DNA of 64,000 bases from Phocoena phocoena (Eukaryota > Chordata > Mammalia > Artiodactyla > Phocoenidae), in NCBI RefSeq assembly GCF_963924675.1, contig NW_027077394.1:558001-622000 (forward strand), given 5' to 3'. Under the pieces are notes generated by a model. The model was given only the letters and a program-made list of their open reading frames with translations. It was not told the origin of the DNA and made no database searches. Of the stretch, positions 10,481 to 24,455 are shown piece by piece (position 1 is the first letter of the stretch; every line of letters starts with the position of its first letter). A program made the position numbers and the translations under genes.

Positions 10481-12227
10481 AATTTGAGACCCTGTTCTGT
10501 TTTGTAATTCAGTTCATGTGTAGTCAAGTTTACATTCCGTGTATTAGTGATATCTTATGATGTTTCTTTTTCTGTGTGACGTAGTTCACATAGAATCACC
10601 GTACCTGCATCCACTCACTATGCCGCTACGGGCCTGATGACACAGATTTCATTGCTGAGTGATATTGCATTGTACGTACGTGCCACAACTTCTTTATCCA
10701 TATTTTGCTTTCTGGGATATTTACCTGTTACTGTAGACGAGCTTCTTGTGAACACAGCCGTCCCAAATATTGGGGTGGCTGTCTGTTTTTGATTTTAATT
10801 TCCGTAAGCTATAGGACCATAAGTGGAAGTGCCATAGACTGTGTTGCTTTGTTTCTTATGTGTTTCAGGAAACACCATACACTTCTCCAGGCTGGCTGCT
10901 GGCAATTTACATCCTGCCAATCAGCATAACAAGGCTCCCTGTTCTCCATATCCTGTCCTACCTTTCTGGATTTTACACTTTTTTCATATGGCCCTCTTGC
11001 CCGGGGGGCAGTGAGACTTCATTGTAGTGCAGATTTCCTTTACAGGCTTGCTTGGTTGGCCAAAAAGGGCGTATGCGTTTTTTCCTGAATATATTCAGGA
11101 AAAAACGCATACGCCCTTTTTGGCCAAGTGCATCATTGTCGACGTTCTGCCTCTTTTCCTATGCTTTCAGGGCAATTCCAGTCTACCCCCTGCAATCGTT
11201 TTCCTGAAATTCTGCCCCGCTTTCAAGTCCCCTTCGCAGGCTTACTTCAATATATTTTTGGAGGATAGCTGTCATTTATAACTCTGCAGGTTTGTGAATT
11301 ACAGTGCCCCTGAGCTCCTTTCTTCAACTCGCTTTCTTGTGAACTGGGCACAAAACCGCAGGATTGCTTCAGGCCCTAATCTGTTTCGGGCAGGGCATGC
11401 TGAGCCTTTGGTAAATTCCTCTTCCTGTTGGGAAATGAGCGTTTCATTTGCCCGTGCAGACACCTACAGCTAGTCTCTCATTGGTTCTCCCTATTCCTGT
11501 TCATCTTGCACAGAAATTGCAAGCTGTGCCAAACAGGAGGTTAAAGGCACTGACTCTCCAAGCAGGGAGACTGTTAGTAAATCATCTGGAATGGTGAACC
11601 CGAGGACCAGGATACGAAAACTGAGATGCATTTTAAATCATTTCCCCATAACACGGTGGACCATACTGTGGGTTTCACATGCATGTTTTAGCTGGAGGAA
11701 GAATCCCTTGAACCTGAAGAGTTGGGACCCATGGAATAGGTACCATACAGTATGACTTCAAAGGGTGTGCATTTGCTCACCTCAACTCACCAATGCTATC
11801 AGCCTGAAGTGTCCAGCCTTATGTCTCAACCAGCTCTGGGTGTAGATGTGGTCAATCCCGGTTGCATCACATGCCCTGAGTGAATTATTTAAGAATTGCT
11901 CTCTATTTCACTGTCTTTGTGTTTTGTTTTCGAAATTTATTTTGATAATGGGATTTATCGGATTTTCACTGCTGCCTTTCGGCCGCTGTAGACACCCTTG
12001 ATTCTCTTACGGAGACATATATATCCATGGGTTTTAAGATTCTTCCTAGTCAGGTATATTCCTAGGCGTTGAATATGTGGTGTTGGGTCCATTTCGTTGA
12101 GCAAGGAGTAGGTCTTGTCTATTACATATTGGGCTTATGGAAAGTTATCTGTGCTAATTTCAGTCTCTGGTTTTATGCAGCACCCCAAGGCACCTTTCCC
12201 CATAAGCAAGCACTAGTTGGTTTTCTA
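10481..12227. repeat. Unit 7, class B
   Basis: 1,747 bp, B tail. Palindrome 11056-11127 perfect. The CpG transition at 10590 (CACATAG) is shared with unit 9 at the same unit position. Private changes include TTTCATATGG near 10985, CCTGTTGGG near 11427 and GTAGACACCC near 11990. Confidence 0.95.
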
Positions 12228-13973
12228 AATTTGAGACCCTTTTCTATTTTGTAATTCAGTTCATGTGTAGTCAAGTTTACATTCCGTGTGTGCGTGATAT
12301 CTTATGATGTTTCTTTTTCTGTGTGACGTAGTTCACGTAGAATCACCGTACCTGCATCCACTCACTATGCCGCTATGGGCCTGATGACACAGATTTCATT
12401 GCTGAGTGATATTGCATTGTACGTACGTGCCACAAGTTCTTTATCCATTTTTTGCTTTCTGGGATATTTACCTGTTACTGTAGACGAGCTTCTTGTGAAC
12501 ACAGCCGTCTCAAATATTGGGGTGGCTGTCTGTTTTTGATTTTAATTTCTGTAAGCTATAGGACCATAAGTGGAAGTGCCATAGGCTGTGTTGCTTTGTT
12601 TCTTTCGTGTTTCAGGAAACACCATACACTTCTCCAGGGTGGCTGTTGGCAATTTACATCCTGCCAATCAGCATAACAAGGCTCCCTGTTCTCCATATCC
12701 TGTCCTACCTTTCTGGATTTTACACTTTTTTCAGATGGCCCTTTTGCCAGGGGGGCAGTGAGACTTCATTGTAGTGCAGATTTCATCTACAGGCTTGCTT
12801 GGTTGGCCAAAAAGGGCGTATGCGTTTTTTCCTGAATATATTCAGGAAAAAACGCATACGCCCTTTTTGGCCAAGTGCATCATTGTCGACGTTCTGCCTC
12901 TTTTCCTATGCTTTCAGGGCAATTCCAGTCTACCCCCTGCAATCGTTTTCCTGAAATTCTGCCCCGCTTTCAACTCCCCTTCGCAGGCTTACTTCAATAT
13001 ATTTTTGGAGGATAGCTGTCATTTATAACTCTGCAGGTTTGTGAATTACAGTGCCCCTGAGCTCCTTTCTTCAACTCGCTTTCTTGTGAGCTGGGCACAA
13101 AACCGCAGGATTGCTTCAGGCCCTAATCTGTTTCCGGCAGGGCACGCTGAGCCTTTGGTTAATTCCTCTTCCTGGTGGGAAATGAGCGTTACATTTGCCC
13201 GTGCAGACACCTACAGCTAGTCTCTCATTGGTTCTCCCTATTCCTGTTCATTTTGCACAGAAATTGCAAGCTGTGCCAAAGAGGAGGTTAAAGGCACTGA
13301 CTCTCCAAGCGGGGAGAGTGTTAGTAAAGCATCTGGAATGGTGAACCCGAGGACCAGGATACGAAAACTGAGATGCATTTTAAATCATTTCCCAATCACA
13401 TGGTGGATGATACTCTTGGTTTCCCATGCATGTTTTAGCTGGAGGAAGAATCCCTTGAACCTGGAGAGTTGGGACCCATGGAATGGGTACCATGCAGTAT
13501 GACTTCAAAGGGTCTGCATTTGCTCACCGAAACTCACCAATGCTATCAGCCTGAAGTGTCCAGCCTTATGTCTCAACCAGCTCTGGGTGTAGATGTGTTA
13601 AATCCCGGTTGCATCACATGCCCTGAGTGAATTATTTAAGAATTGCTCTCTATTTCACTGTTTTATGATTTTTTTTTGAAATTTATTTTGATAATGGGAT
13701 TTATCGGATTTTCACTGCTGCGTTTATGCCGCTGTACACACGCTTGATTCTCTTACGGAGACATATATATCCATGGGTTTTAAGATTCTTCCTAGTCAGG
13801 TATATTCCTAGGCGTTGAATATGTGGTGTTGGGTCCATTTCGTTGAGCAAGGAGTAGGTCTTGTCTATTACATATTGGGCTTATGGAAAGTTATCTGTGC
13901 TAATTTCAGTCTCTGGTTTTATGAAGCACCCCAACGCACCTTTCCCCATAAGCAAGCACTAGTTGGTTTTCTA
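12228..13973. repeat. Unit 8, class A (A2), 1-bp deletion, mosaic tail
   Basis: 1,746 bp; one C is missing in CACTGTTTTATG near 13661. Palindrome 12803-12874 perfect. It shares CATCTACAGG and CAACTCCCC with unit 10. The tail is A type except for one B allele (ATATTGGGC, about 13872), after which A alleles resume. Confidence 0.95.
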
Positions 13974-15720
13974 AATTTGAGACCCTGTTCTGTTTTGTAA
14001 TTCAGTTCATGCGTAGTCAAGTTTACATTCCGTGTATTAGTGATATCTTATGATGTTTCTTTTTCTGTGTGACGTAGTTCACATAGAATCACCGTACCTG
14101 CATCCACTCACTATGCCGCTACGGGCCTGATGACACAGATTTCATTGCTGAGTGATATTGCATTGTACGTACGTGCCACAACTTCTTTATCCATATTTTG
14201 CTTTCTGGGATATTTACCTGTTACTGTAGACGAGCTTCTTGTGAACACAGCCGTCCGAAATATTGGGGTGGCTGTCTGTTTTTGATTTTAATTTCCGTAA
14301 GCTATAGGACCATAAGTGGAAGTGCCATAGACTGTGTTGCTTTGTTTCTTATGTGTTTCAGGAAACACCATACACTTCTCCAGGCTGGCTGCTGGCAATT
14401 TACATCCTGCCAATCAGCATAACAAGGCTCCCTGTTCTCCATATCCTGTCCTACCTTTCTGGATTTTACACTTTTTTCAGATGGCCCTCTTGCCCGGGGG
14501 GCAGTGAGACTTCATTGTAGTGCAGATTTCCTTTACAGGCTTGCTTGGTTGGCCAAAAAGTGCGTATGCGTTTTTTCCTGAATATATTCAGGAAAAAACG
14601 CATACGCCCTTTTTGGCCAAGTGCATCATTGTCGACGTTCTGCCTCTTTTCCTATGCTTTCAGGGCAATTCCAGTCTACCCCCTGCAATCGTTTTCCTGA
14701 AATTCTGCCCCGCTTTCAAGTCCCCTTCGCAGGCTTACTTCAATATATTTTTGGAGGATAGCTGTCATTTATAACTCTGCAGGTTTGTGAATTACAGTGC
14801 CCCTGAGCGCCTTTCTTCAACTCGCTTTCTTGTGAACTGGGCACAAAACCGCAGGATTGCTTCAGGCCCTAATCTGTTTCGGGCAGGGCATGCTGAGCCT
14901 TTGGTAAATTCCTCTTCCTGGTGGGAAATGAGCGTTACATTTGCCCGTGCAGACACCTACAGCTAGTCTCTCATTGGTTCTCCCTATTCCTGTTCATCTT
15001 GCACAGAAATTGCAAGCTGTGCCAAACAGGAGGTTAAAGGCACTGACTCTCCAAGCAGGGAGACTGTTAGTAAATCATCTGGAATGGTGAACCCGAGGAC
15101 CAGGATACGAAAACTGAGATGCATTTTAAATCATTTCCCCATAACACGGTGGACCATACTGTGGGTTTCACATGCATGTTTTAGCTGGAGGAAGAATCCC
15201 TTGAACCTGAAGAGTTGGGACCCATGGAATAGGTACCATACAGTATGACTTCAAAGGGTGTGCATTTGCTCACCTAAACTCACCAATGCTATCAGCCTGA
15301 AGTGTCCAGCCTTATGTCTCAACCAGCTCTGGGTGTAGATGTGGTCAATCCCGGTTGCATCACATGCCCTGAGTGAATTATTTAAGAATTGCTCTCTATT
15401 TCACTGTCTTTGTGTTTTGTTTTCGAAATTTATTTTGATAATGGGATTTATCGGATTTTCACTGCTGCCTTTCGGCCGCTGTACACACCCTTGATTCTCT
15501 TACGGAGACATATATATCCATGGGTTTTAAGATTCTTCCTAGTCAGGTATATTCCTAGGCGTTGAATATGTGGTGTTGGGTCCATTTCGTTGAGCAAGGA
15601 GTAGGTCTTGTCTATTACATATTGGGCTTATGGAAAGTTATCTGTGCTAATTTCAGTCTCTGGTTTTATGCAGCACCCCAAGGCACCTTTCCCCATAAGC
15701 AAGCACTATTTGGTTTTCTA
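13974..15720. repeat. Unit 9, class B, palindrome with one mismatch
   Basis: 1,747 bp, B tail. Palindrome 14549-14620 has T at 14561 in the left arm, the same change as in class A unit 6, so this allele crosses classes. CpG transition at 14083. Private changes include GTCCGAAAT near 14254 and GAGCGCC near 14807. Confidence 0.95.
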
Positions 15721-17467
15721 AATTTGAGACCCTTTTCTATTTTGTAATTCAGTTCATGTGTAGTCAAGTTTACATTCCGTGTGTTCGTGATATCTTATGA
15801 TGTTTCTTTTTCTGTGTGACGTAGTTCACGTAGAATCACCGTACCTGCATCCACTCACTATGCCGCTATGGGCCTGATGACACAGATTTCATTGCTGAGT
15901 GATATTGCATTGTACGTACGTGCCACAAGTTCTTTATCCATTTTTTGCTTTCTGGGATATTTACCTGATACTGTAGACGAGCTTCTTGTGAACACAGCCG
16001 TCTCAAATATTGGGGTGGCTGTCTGTTTTTGATTTTAATTTCTGTAAGCTATAGGACCATAAGTGGAAGTGCCATAGGCTGTGTTGCTTTGTTTCTTTCG
16101 TGTTTCAGGAAACACCATACACTTCTCCAGGGTGGCTGCTGGCAATTTACATCCTGCCAATCAGCATAACAAGGCTCCCTGTTCTCCATATCCTGTCCTA
16201 CCTTTCTGGATTTTACACTTTTTTCAGATGGCCCTTTTGCCAGGGGGGCAGTGAGACTTCATTGTAGTGCAGATTTCATCTACAGGCTTGCTTGGTTGGC
16301 CAAAAAGTGCGTATGCGTTTTTTCCTGAATATATTCAGGAAAAAACGCATACGCCCTTTTTGGCCAAGTGCATCATTGTCGACGTTCTGCCTCTTTTCCT
16401 ATGCTTTCAGGGCAATTCCAGTCTACCCCCTGCAATCGTTTTCCTGAAATTCTGCCCCGCTTTCAACTCCCCTTCGCAGGCTTACTTCAATATATTTTTG
16501 GAGGATAGCTGTCATTTATAACTCTGCAGGTTTGTGAATTACAGTGCCCCTGAGCTCCTTTCTTCAACTCGCTTTCTTGTGAGCTGGGCACAAAACCGCA
16601 GGATTGCTTCAGGCCCTAATCTGTTTCCGGCAGGGCACGCTGAGCCTTTGGTTAATTCCTCTTCCTGGTGGGAAATGAGCGTTACATTTGCCCGTGCAGA
16701 CACCTACAGCTAGTCTCTCATTGGTTCTCCCTATTCCTGTTGATTTTGCACAGAAATTGCAAGCTGTGCCAAAGAGGAGGTTAAAGGCACTGACTCTCCA
16801 AGCGGGGAGAGTGTTAGTAAAGCATCTGGAATGGTGAACCCGAGGACCAGGATACGAAAACTGAGATGCATTTTAAATCATTTCCCAATCACATGGTGGA
16901 CGATACTCTTGGTTTCCCATGCATGTTTTAGCTGGAGGAAGAATCCCTTGAACCTGGAGAGTTGGGACCCATGGAATGGGTACCATGCAGTATGACTTCA
17001 AAGGGTCTGCATTTGCTCACCGAAACTCACCAATGCTATCAGCCTGAAGTGTCCAGCCTTATGTCTCAACCAGCTCTGGGTGTAGATGTGTTAAATCCCG
17101 GTTGCATCACATGCCCTGAGTGAATTATTTAAGAATTGCTCTCTATTTCACTGTCTTTATGATTTTTTTTTGAAATTTATTTTGATAATGGGATTTATCG
17201 GATTTTCACTGCTGCGTTTATGCCGCTGTACACACGCTTGATTCTCTTACGGAGACATATATATCCATGGGTTTTAAGATTCTTCCTAGTCAGGTATATA
17301 CCTAGGCGTTGAATATGTGGTGTTGGGTCCATTTCGTTGAGCAAGGAGTAGGTCTTGTCTATTACATATTTGGCTTATGGAAAGTTATCTGTGCTAATTT
17401 CAGTCTCTGGTTTTATGAAGCACCCCAACGCACCTTTCCCCATAAGCAAGCACTAGTTGGTTTTCTA
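15721..17467. repeat. Unit 10, class A (A2), palindrome with one mismatch
   Basis: 1,747 bp, A tail. Palindrome 16296-16367 has T at 16308. It shares CATCTACAGG, CAACTCCCC and the CpG transition TTCTGTAAG (T at 16043) with unit 8. GTATATACCTAGG near 17295 is private. Confidence 0.95.
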
Positions 17468-19214
17468 AATTTGAGACCCTGTTCTGTTTTGTAATTCAGT
17501 TCATGTGTAGTCAAGTTTACATTCCGTGTATTAGTGATATCTTATGATGTTTCTTTTTCTGTGTGACGTAGTTCACGTAGAATCACCGTACCTGCATCCA
17601 CTCACTATGCCGCTACGGGCCTGATGACACAGATTTCATTGCTGAGTGATATTGCATTGTACGTACGTGCCACAACTTCTTTATCCATATTTTGCTTTCT
17701 GGGATATTTACCTGTTACTGTAGACGAGCTTCTTGTGAACACAGCCGTCCCAAATATTGGGGTGGCTGTCTGTTTTTGATTTTAATTTCCGTAAGCTATA
17801 GGACCATAAGTGGAAGTGCCATAGACTGTGTTGCTTTGTTTCTTATGTGTTTCAGGAAACACCATACACTTCTCCAGGCTGGCTGCTGGCAATTTACATC
17901 CTGCCAATCAGCATAACAAGGCTCCCTGTTCTCCATATCCTGTCCTACCTTTCTGGATTTTACACATTTTTCAGATGGCCCTCTTGCCCGGGGGGCAGTG
18001 AGACTTCATTGTAGTGCAGATTTCCTTTACAGGCTTGCTTGGTTGGCCAAAAAGGGCGTATGCGTTTTTTCCTGAATATATTCAGGAAAAAACGCATACG
18101 CCCTTTTTGGCCAAGTGCATCATTGTCGACGTTCTGCCTCTTTTCCTATGCTTTCAGGGCAATTCCAGTCTACCCCCTGCAATCGTTTTCCTGAAATTCT
18201 GCCCCGCTTTCAAGTCCCCTTCGCAGGCTTACTTCAATATATTTTTGGAGGATAGCTGTCATTTATAACTCTGCAGGTTTGTGAATTACAGTGCCCCTGA
18301 GCTCCTTTCTTCAACTCGCTTTCTTGTGAACTGGGCACAAAACCGCAGGATTGCTTCAGGCCCTAATCTGTTTCGGGCAGGGCATGCTGAGCCTTTGGTA
18401 AATTCCTCTTCCTGGTGGGAAATGAGCGTTACATTTGCCCGTGCAGACACCTACAGCTAGTCTCTCATTGGTTCTCCCTATTCCTGTTCATCTTGCACAG
18501 AAATTGCAAGCTGTGCCAAACAGGAGGTTAAAGGCACTGACTCTCCAAGCAGGGAGACTGTTAGTAAATCATCTGGAATGGTGAACCCGAGGACCAGGAT
18601 ACGAAAACTGAGATGCATTTTAAATCATTTCCCCATAACACGGTGGACCATACTGTGGGTTTCACATGCATGTTTTAGCTGGAGGTAGAATCCCTTGAAC
18701 CTGAAGAGTTGGGACCCATGGAATAGGTACCATACAGTATGACTTCAAAGGGTGTGCATTTGCTCACCTAAACTCACCAATGCTATCAGCCTGAAGTGTC
18801 CAGCCTTATGTCTCAACCAGCTCTGGGTGTAGATGTGGTCAATCCCGGTTGCATCACATGCCCTGAGTGAATTATTTAAGAATTGCTCTCTATTTCACTG
18901 TCTTTATGATTTTTTTTTGAAATTTATTTTGATAATGGGATTTATCGGATTTTCACTGCTGCGTTTATGCCGCTGTACACACGCTTGATTCTCTTACGGA
19001 GACATATATATCCATGGGTTTTAAGATTCTTCCTAGTCAGGTATATTCCTAGGCGTTGAATATGTGGTGTTGGGTCCATTTCGTTGAGCAAGGAGTAGGT
19101 CTTGTCTATTACATATTTGGCTTATGGAAAGTTATCTGTGCTAATTTCAGTCTCTGGTTTTATGAAGCACCCCAACGCACCTTTCCCCATAAGCAAGCAC
19201 TAGTTGGTTTTCTA
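17468..19214. repeat. Unit 11, chimera: B body, A tail
   Basis: 1,747 bp. Palindrome 18043-18114 perfect. The body is B up to GTGGTCAATCCC (about 18836) and A from TTATGATTTT (about 18904). A17966 is shared with units 12, 15, 21 and 24. T18686 is shared only with unit 20, exactly 15,723 bp away, and marks the left end of the nine-unit duplication. Confidence 0.95.
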
Positions 19215-20961
19215 AATTTGAGACCCTGTTCTGTTTTGTAATTCAGTTCATGTGTAGTCAAGTTTACATTCCGTGTATTAGTGATATCTTATGATGTTTC
19301 TTTTTCTGTGTGACGTAGTTCACGTAGAATCACCGTACCTGCATCCACTCACTATGCCGCTACGGGCCTGATGACACAGATTTCATTGCTGAGTGATATT
19401 GCATTGTACGTACGTGCCACAACTTCTTTATCCATATTTTGCTTTCTGGGATATTTACCTGTTACTGTAGACGAGCTTCTTGTGAACACAGCCGTCCCAA
19501 ATATTGGGGTGGCTGTCTGTTTTTGATTTTAATTTCCGTAAGCTATAGGACCATAAGTGGAAGTGCCATAGACTGTGTTGCTTTGTTTCTTATGTGTTTC
19601 AGGAAACACCATACACTTCTCCAGGCTGGCTGCTGGCAATTTACATCCTGCCAATCAGCATAACAAGGCTCCCTGTTCTCCATATCCTGTCCTACCTTTC
19701 TGGATTTTACACATTTTTCAGATGGCCCTCTTGCCCGGGGGGCAGTGAGACTTCATTGTAGTGCAGATTTCCTTTACAGGCTTGCTTGGTTGGCCAAAAA
19801 GGGCGTATGCGTTTTTTCCTGAATATATTCAGGAAAAAACGCATACGCCCTTTTTGGCCAAGTGCATCATTGTCGACGTTCTGCCTCTTTTCCTATGCTT
19901 TCAGGGCAATTCCAGTCTACCCCCTGCAATCGTTTTCCTGAAATTCTGCCCCGCTTTCAACTCCCCTTCGCAGGCTTACTTCAATATATTTTTGGAGGAT
20001 AGCTGTCATTTATAACTCTGCAGGTTTGTGAATTACAGTGCCCCTGAGCTCCTTTCTTCAACTCGCTTTCTTGTGAACTGGGCACAAAACCGCAGGATTG
20101 CTTCAGGCCCTAATCTGTTTCGGGCAGGGCATGCTGAGCCTTTGGTAAATTCCTCTTCCTGGTGGGAAATGAGCGTTACATTTGCCCGTGCAGACACCTA
20201 CAGCTAGTCTCTCATTGGTTCTCCCTATTCCTGTTCATCTTGCACAGAAATTGCAAGCTGTGCCAAACAGGAGGTTAAAGGCACTGACTCTCCAAGCAGG
20301 GAGACTGTTAGTAAATCATCTGGAATGGTGAACCCGAGGACCAGGATACGAAAACTGAGATGCATTTTAAATCATTTCCCCATAACACGGTGGACCATAC
20401 TGTGGGTTTCACATGCATGTTTTAGCTGGAGGAAGAATCCCTTGAACCTGAAGAGTTGGGACCCATGGAATAGGTACCATACAGTATGACTTCAAAGGGT
20501 GTGCATTTGCTCACCTAAACTCACCAATGCTATCAGCCTGAAGTGTCCAGCCTTATGTCTCAACCAGCTCTGGGTGTAGATGTGGTCAATCCCGGTTGCA
20601 TCACATGCCCTGAGTGAATTATTTAAGAATTGCTCTCTATTTCACTGTCTTTATGATTTTTTTTTGAAATTTATTTTGATAATGGGATTTATCGGATTTT
20701 CACTGCTGCGTTTATGCCGCTGTACACACGCTTGATTCTCTTACGGAGACATATATATCCATGGGTTTTAAGATTCTTCCTAGTCAGGTATATTCCTAGG
20801 CGTTGAATATGTGGTGTTGGGTCCATTTCGTTGAGCAAGGAGTAGGTCTTGTCTATTACATATTTGGCTTATGGAAAGTTATCTGTGCTAATTTCAGTCT
20901 CTGGTTTTATGAAGCACCCCAACGCACCTTTCCCCATAAGCAAGCACTAGTTGGTTTTCTA
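19215..20961. repeat. Unit 12, chimera: B body, A tail
   Basis: 1,747 bp. Palindrome 19790-19861 perfect. A19713 is the trimer marker. C19961 (CAACTCCCC) is an A2 allele in a B body and is the one clear difference from its nine-unit partner, unit 21. Confidence 0.95.
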
Positions 20962-22708
20962 AATTTGAGACCCTGTTCTGTTTTGTAATTCAGTTCATGT
21001 GTAGTCAAGTTTACATTCCGTGTATTAGTGATATCTTATGATGTTTCTTTTTCTGTGTGACGTAGTTCACGTAGAATCACCGTACCTGCATCCACTCACT
21101 ATGCCGCTACGGGCCTGATGACACAGATTTCATTGCTGAGTGATATTGCATTGTACGTACGTGCCACAACTTCTTTATCCATATTTTGCTTTCTGGGATA
21201 TTTACCTGTTACTGTAGACGAGCTTCTTGTGAACACAGCCGTCCCAAATATTGGGGTGGCTGTCTGTTTTTGATTTTAATTTCCGTAAGCTATAGGACCA
21301 TAAGTGGAAGTGCCATAGACTGTGTTGCTTTGTTTCTTATGTGTTTCAGGAAACACCATACACTTCTCCAGGCTGGCTGCTGGCAATTTACATCCTGCCA
21401 ATCAGCATAACAAGGCTCCCTGTTCTCCATATCCTGTCCTACCTTTCTGGATTTTACACTTTTTTCAGATGGCCCTCTTGCCCGGGGGGCAGTGAGACTT
21501 CATTGTAGTGCAGATTTCCTTTACAGGCTTGCTTGGTTGGCCAAAAAGGGCATATGCGTTTTTTCCTGAATATATTCAGGAAAAAACGCATACGCCCTTT
21601 TTGGCCAAGTGCATCATTGTCGACGTTCTGCCTCTTTTCCTATGCTTTCAGGGCAATTCCAGTCTACCCCCTGCAATCGTTTTCCTGAAATTCTGCCCCG
21701 CTTTCAAGTCCCCTTCGCAGGCTTACTTCAATATATTTTTGGAGGATAGCTGTCATTTATAACTCTGCAGGTTTGTGAATTACAGTGCCCCTGAGCTCCT
21801 TTCTTCAACTCGCTTTCTTGTGAACTGGGCGCAAAACCGCAGGATTGCTTCAGGCCCTAATCTGTTTCGGGCATGGCATGCTGAGCCTTTGGTAAATTCC
21901 TCTTCCTGGTGGGAAATGAGCGTTACATTTGCCCGTGCAGACACCTACAGCTAGTCTCTCATTGGTTCTCCCTATTCCTGTTCATCTTGCACAGAAATTG
22001 CAAGCTGTGCCAAACAGGAGGTTAAAGGCACTGACTCTCCAAGCAGGGAGACTGTTAGTAAATCATCTGGAATGGTGAACCCGAGGACCAGGATACGAAA
22101 ACTGAGATGCATTTTAAATCATTTCCCCATAACACGGTGGACCATACTGTGGGTTTCACATGCATGTTTTAGCTGGAGGAAGAATCCCTTGAACCTGAAG
22201 AGTTGGGACCCATGGAATAGGTACCATACAGTATGACTTCAAAGGGTGTGCATTTGCTCACCTAAACTCACCAATGCTATCAGCCTGAAGTGTCCAGCCT
22301 TATGTCTCAACCAGCTCTGGGTGTAGATATGGTCAATCCCGGTTGCATCACATGCCCTGAGTGAATTATTTAAGAATTGCTCTCTATTTCACTGTCTTTG
22401 TGTTTTGTTTTCGAAATTTATTTTGATAATGGGATTTATCGGATTTTCACTGCTGCCTTTCGGCCGCTGTACACACCCTTGATTCTCTTACGGAGACATA
22501 TATATCCATGGGTTTTAAGATTCTTCCTAGTCAGGTATATTCCTAGGCGTTGAATATGTGGTGTTGGGTCCATTTCGTTGAGCAAGGAGTAGGTCTTGTC
22601 TATTACATATTGGGCTTATGGAAAGTTATCTGTGCTAATTTCAGTCTCTGGTTTTATGCAGCACCCCAAGGCACCTTTCCCCATAAGCAAGCACTATTTG
22701 GTTTTCTA
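20962..22708. repeat. Unit 13, class B, palindrome with one mismatch
   Basis: 1,747 bp, B tail. Palindrome 21537-21608 has A at 21552 (GGCATATG), a CpG transition. Markers shared with units 16, 22 and 25: GGGCGCAAAACC near 21827, GGGCATGGCATGC near 21868, GATATGGTC near 22327 and CACTATTTGG near 22692. Confidence 0.95.
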
Positions 22709-24455
22709 AATTTGAGACCCTTTTCTATTTTGTAATTCAGTTCATGTGTAGTCAAGTTTACATTCCGTGTATTCGTGATATCTTATGATGTTTCTTTTTC
22801 TGTGTGACGTAGTTCACGTAGAATCACCGTACCTGCATCCACTCACTATGCCGCTATGGGCCTGATGACACAGATTTCATTGCTGAGTGACATTGCATTG
22901 TACGTACGTGCCACAAGTTCTTTATCCATTTTTTGCTTTCTGGGATATTTACCTGATACTGTAGACGAGCTTCTTGTGAACACAGCCGTCTCAAATATTG
23001 GGGTGGCTGTCTGTTTTTGATTTTAATTTCCGTAAGCTATAGGACCATAAGTGGAAGTGCCATAGGCTGTGTTGCTTTGTTTCTTTCGTGTTTCAGGAAA
23101 CACCATACACTTCTCCAGGGTGGCTGCTGGCAATTTACATCCTGCCAATCAGCATAACAAGGCTCCCTGTTCTCCATATCCTGTCCTACCTTTCTGGATT
23201 TTACACTTTTTTCAGATGGCCCTTTTGCCAGGGGGGCAGTGAGACTTCATTGTAGTGCAGATTTCATTTACAGGCTTGCTTGGTTGGCCAAAAAGGGCGT
23301 ATGCGTTTTTTCCTGAATATATTCAGGAAAAAACGCATACGCCCTTTTTGGCCAAGTGCATCATTGTCGACGTTCTGCCTCTTTTCCTATGCTTTCAGGG
23401 CAATTCCAGTCTACCCCCTGCAATCGTTTTCCTGAAATTCTGCCCCGCTTTCAAGTCCCCTTCGCAGGCTTACTTAAATATTTTTTTGGAGGAAAGCTGT
23501 CATTTATAACTCTGCAGGTTTGTGAATTACAGTGCCCCTGAGCTCCTTTCTTCAACTCGCTTTCTTGTGAGCTGGGCACAAAACCGCAGGATTGCTTCAG
23601 GCCCTAATCTGTTTCCAGCAGGGCACACTGAGCCTTTGTTTAATTCCTCTTCCTGGTGGGCAATGAGCGTTACATTTGCCCGTGCAGACACCTACAGCTA
23701 GTCTCTCATTGGTTCTCCCTATTCCTGTTCATTTTGCACAGAAATTGCAAGCTGTGCCAAAGAGGAGGTTAAAGGCACTGACTCTCCAAGCGGGGAGAGT
23801 GTTAGTAAAGCATCTGGAATGGTGAACCCGAGGACCAGGATACGAAAACTGAGATGCATTTTAAATCATTTCCCAATCACATGGTGGACGATACTCTTGG
23901 TTTCCCATGCATGTTTTAGCTGGAGGAAGAATCCCTTGAACCTGGAGAGTTGGGACCCATGGAATGGGTACCATGCAGTATGCCTTCAAAGGGTCTGCAT
24001 TTGCTCACCGAAACTCACCAATGCTATCAGCCTGAAGTGTCCAGCCTTATGTCTCAACCAGCTCTGGGTGTAGATGTGTTAAATCCCGGTTGCATCACAT
24101 GCCCTGAGTGAATTATTTAAGAATTGCTCTCTATTTCACTGTCTTTATGATTTTTTTTTGAAATTTATTTTGATAATGGGATTTATCGGATTTTCACTGC
24201 TGCGTTTATGCCGCTGTACACACGCTTGATTCTCTTACGGAGACATATATATCCATGGGTTTTAAGATTCTTCCTAGTCAGGTATATTCCTAGGCGTTGA
24301 ATATGTGGTGTTGGGTCCATTTCGTTGAGCAAGGAGTAGGTCTTGTCTATTACATATTTGGCTTATGGAAAGTTATCTGTGCTAATTTCAGTCTCTGGTT
24401 TTATGAAGCACCCCAACGCACCTTTCCCCATAAGCAAGCACTAGTTGGTTTTCTA
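22709..24455. repeat. Unit 14, class A (A1)
   Basis: 1,747 bp, A tail. Palindrome 23284-23355 perfect. Markers shared with units 17, 23 and 26: GTGACATTGC near 22887 and CTTAAATATTTTTTTGG near 23472. C23983 (TATGCCTTC) is shared only with unit 23. Confidence 0.95.
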
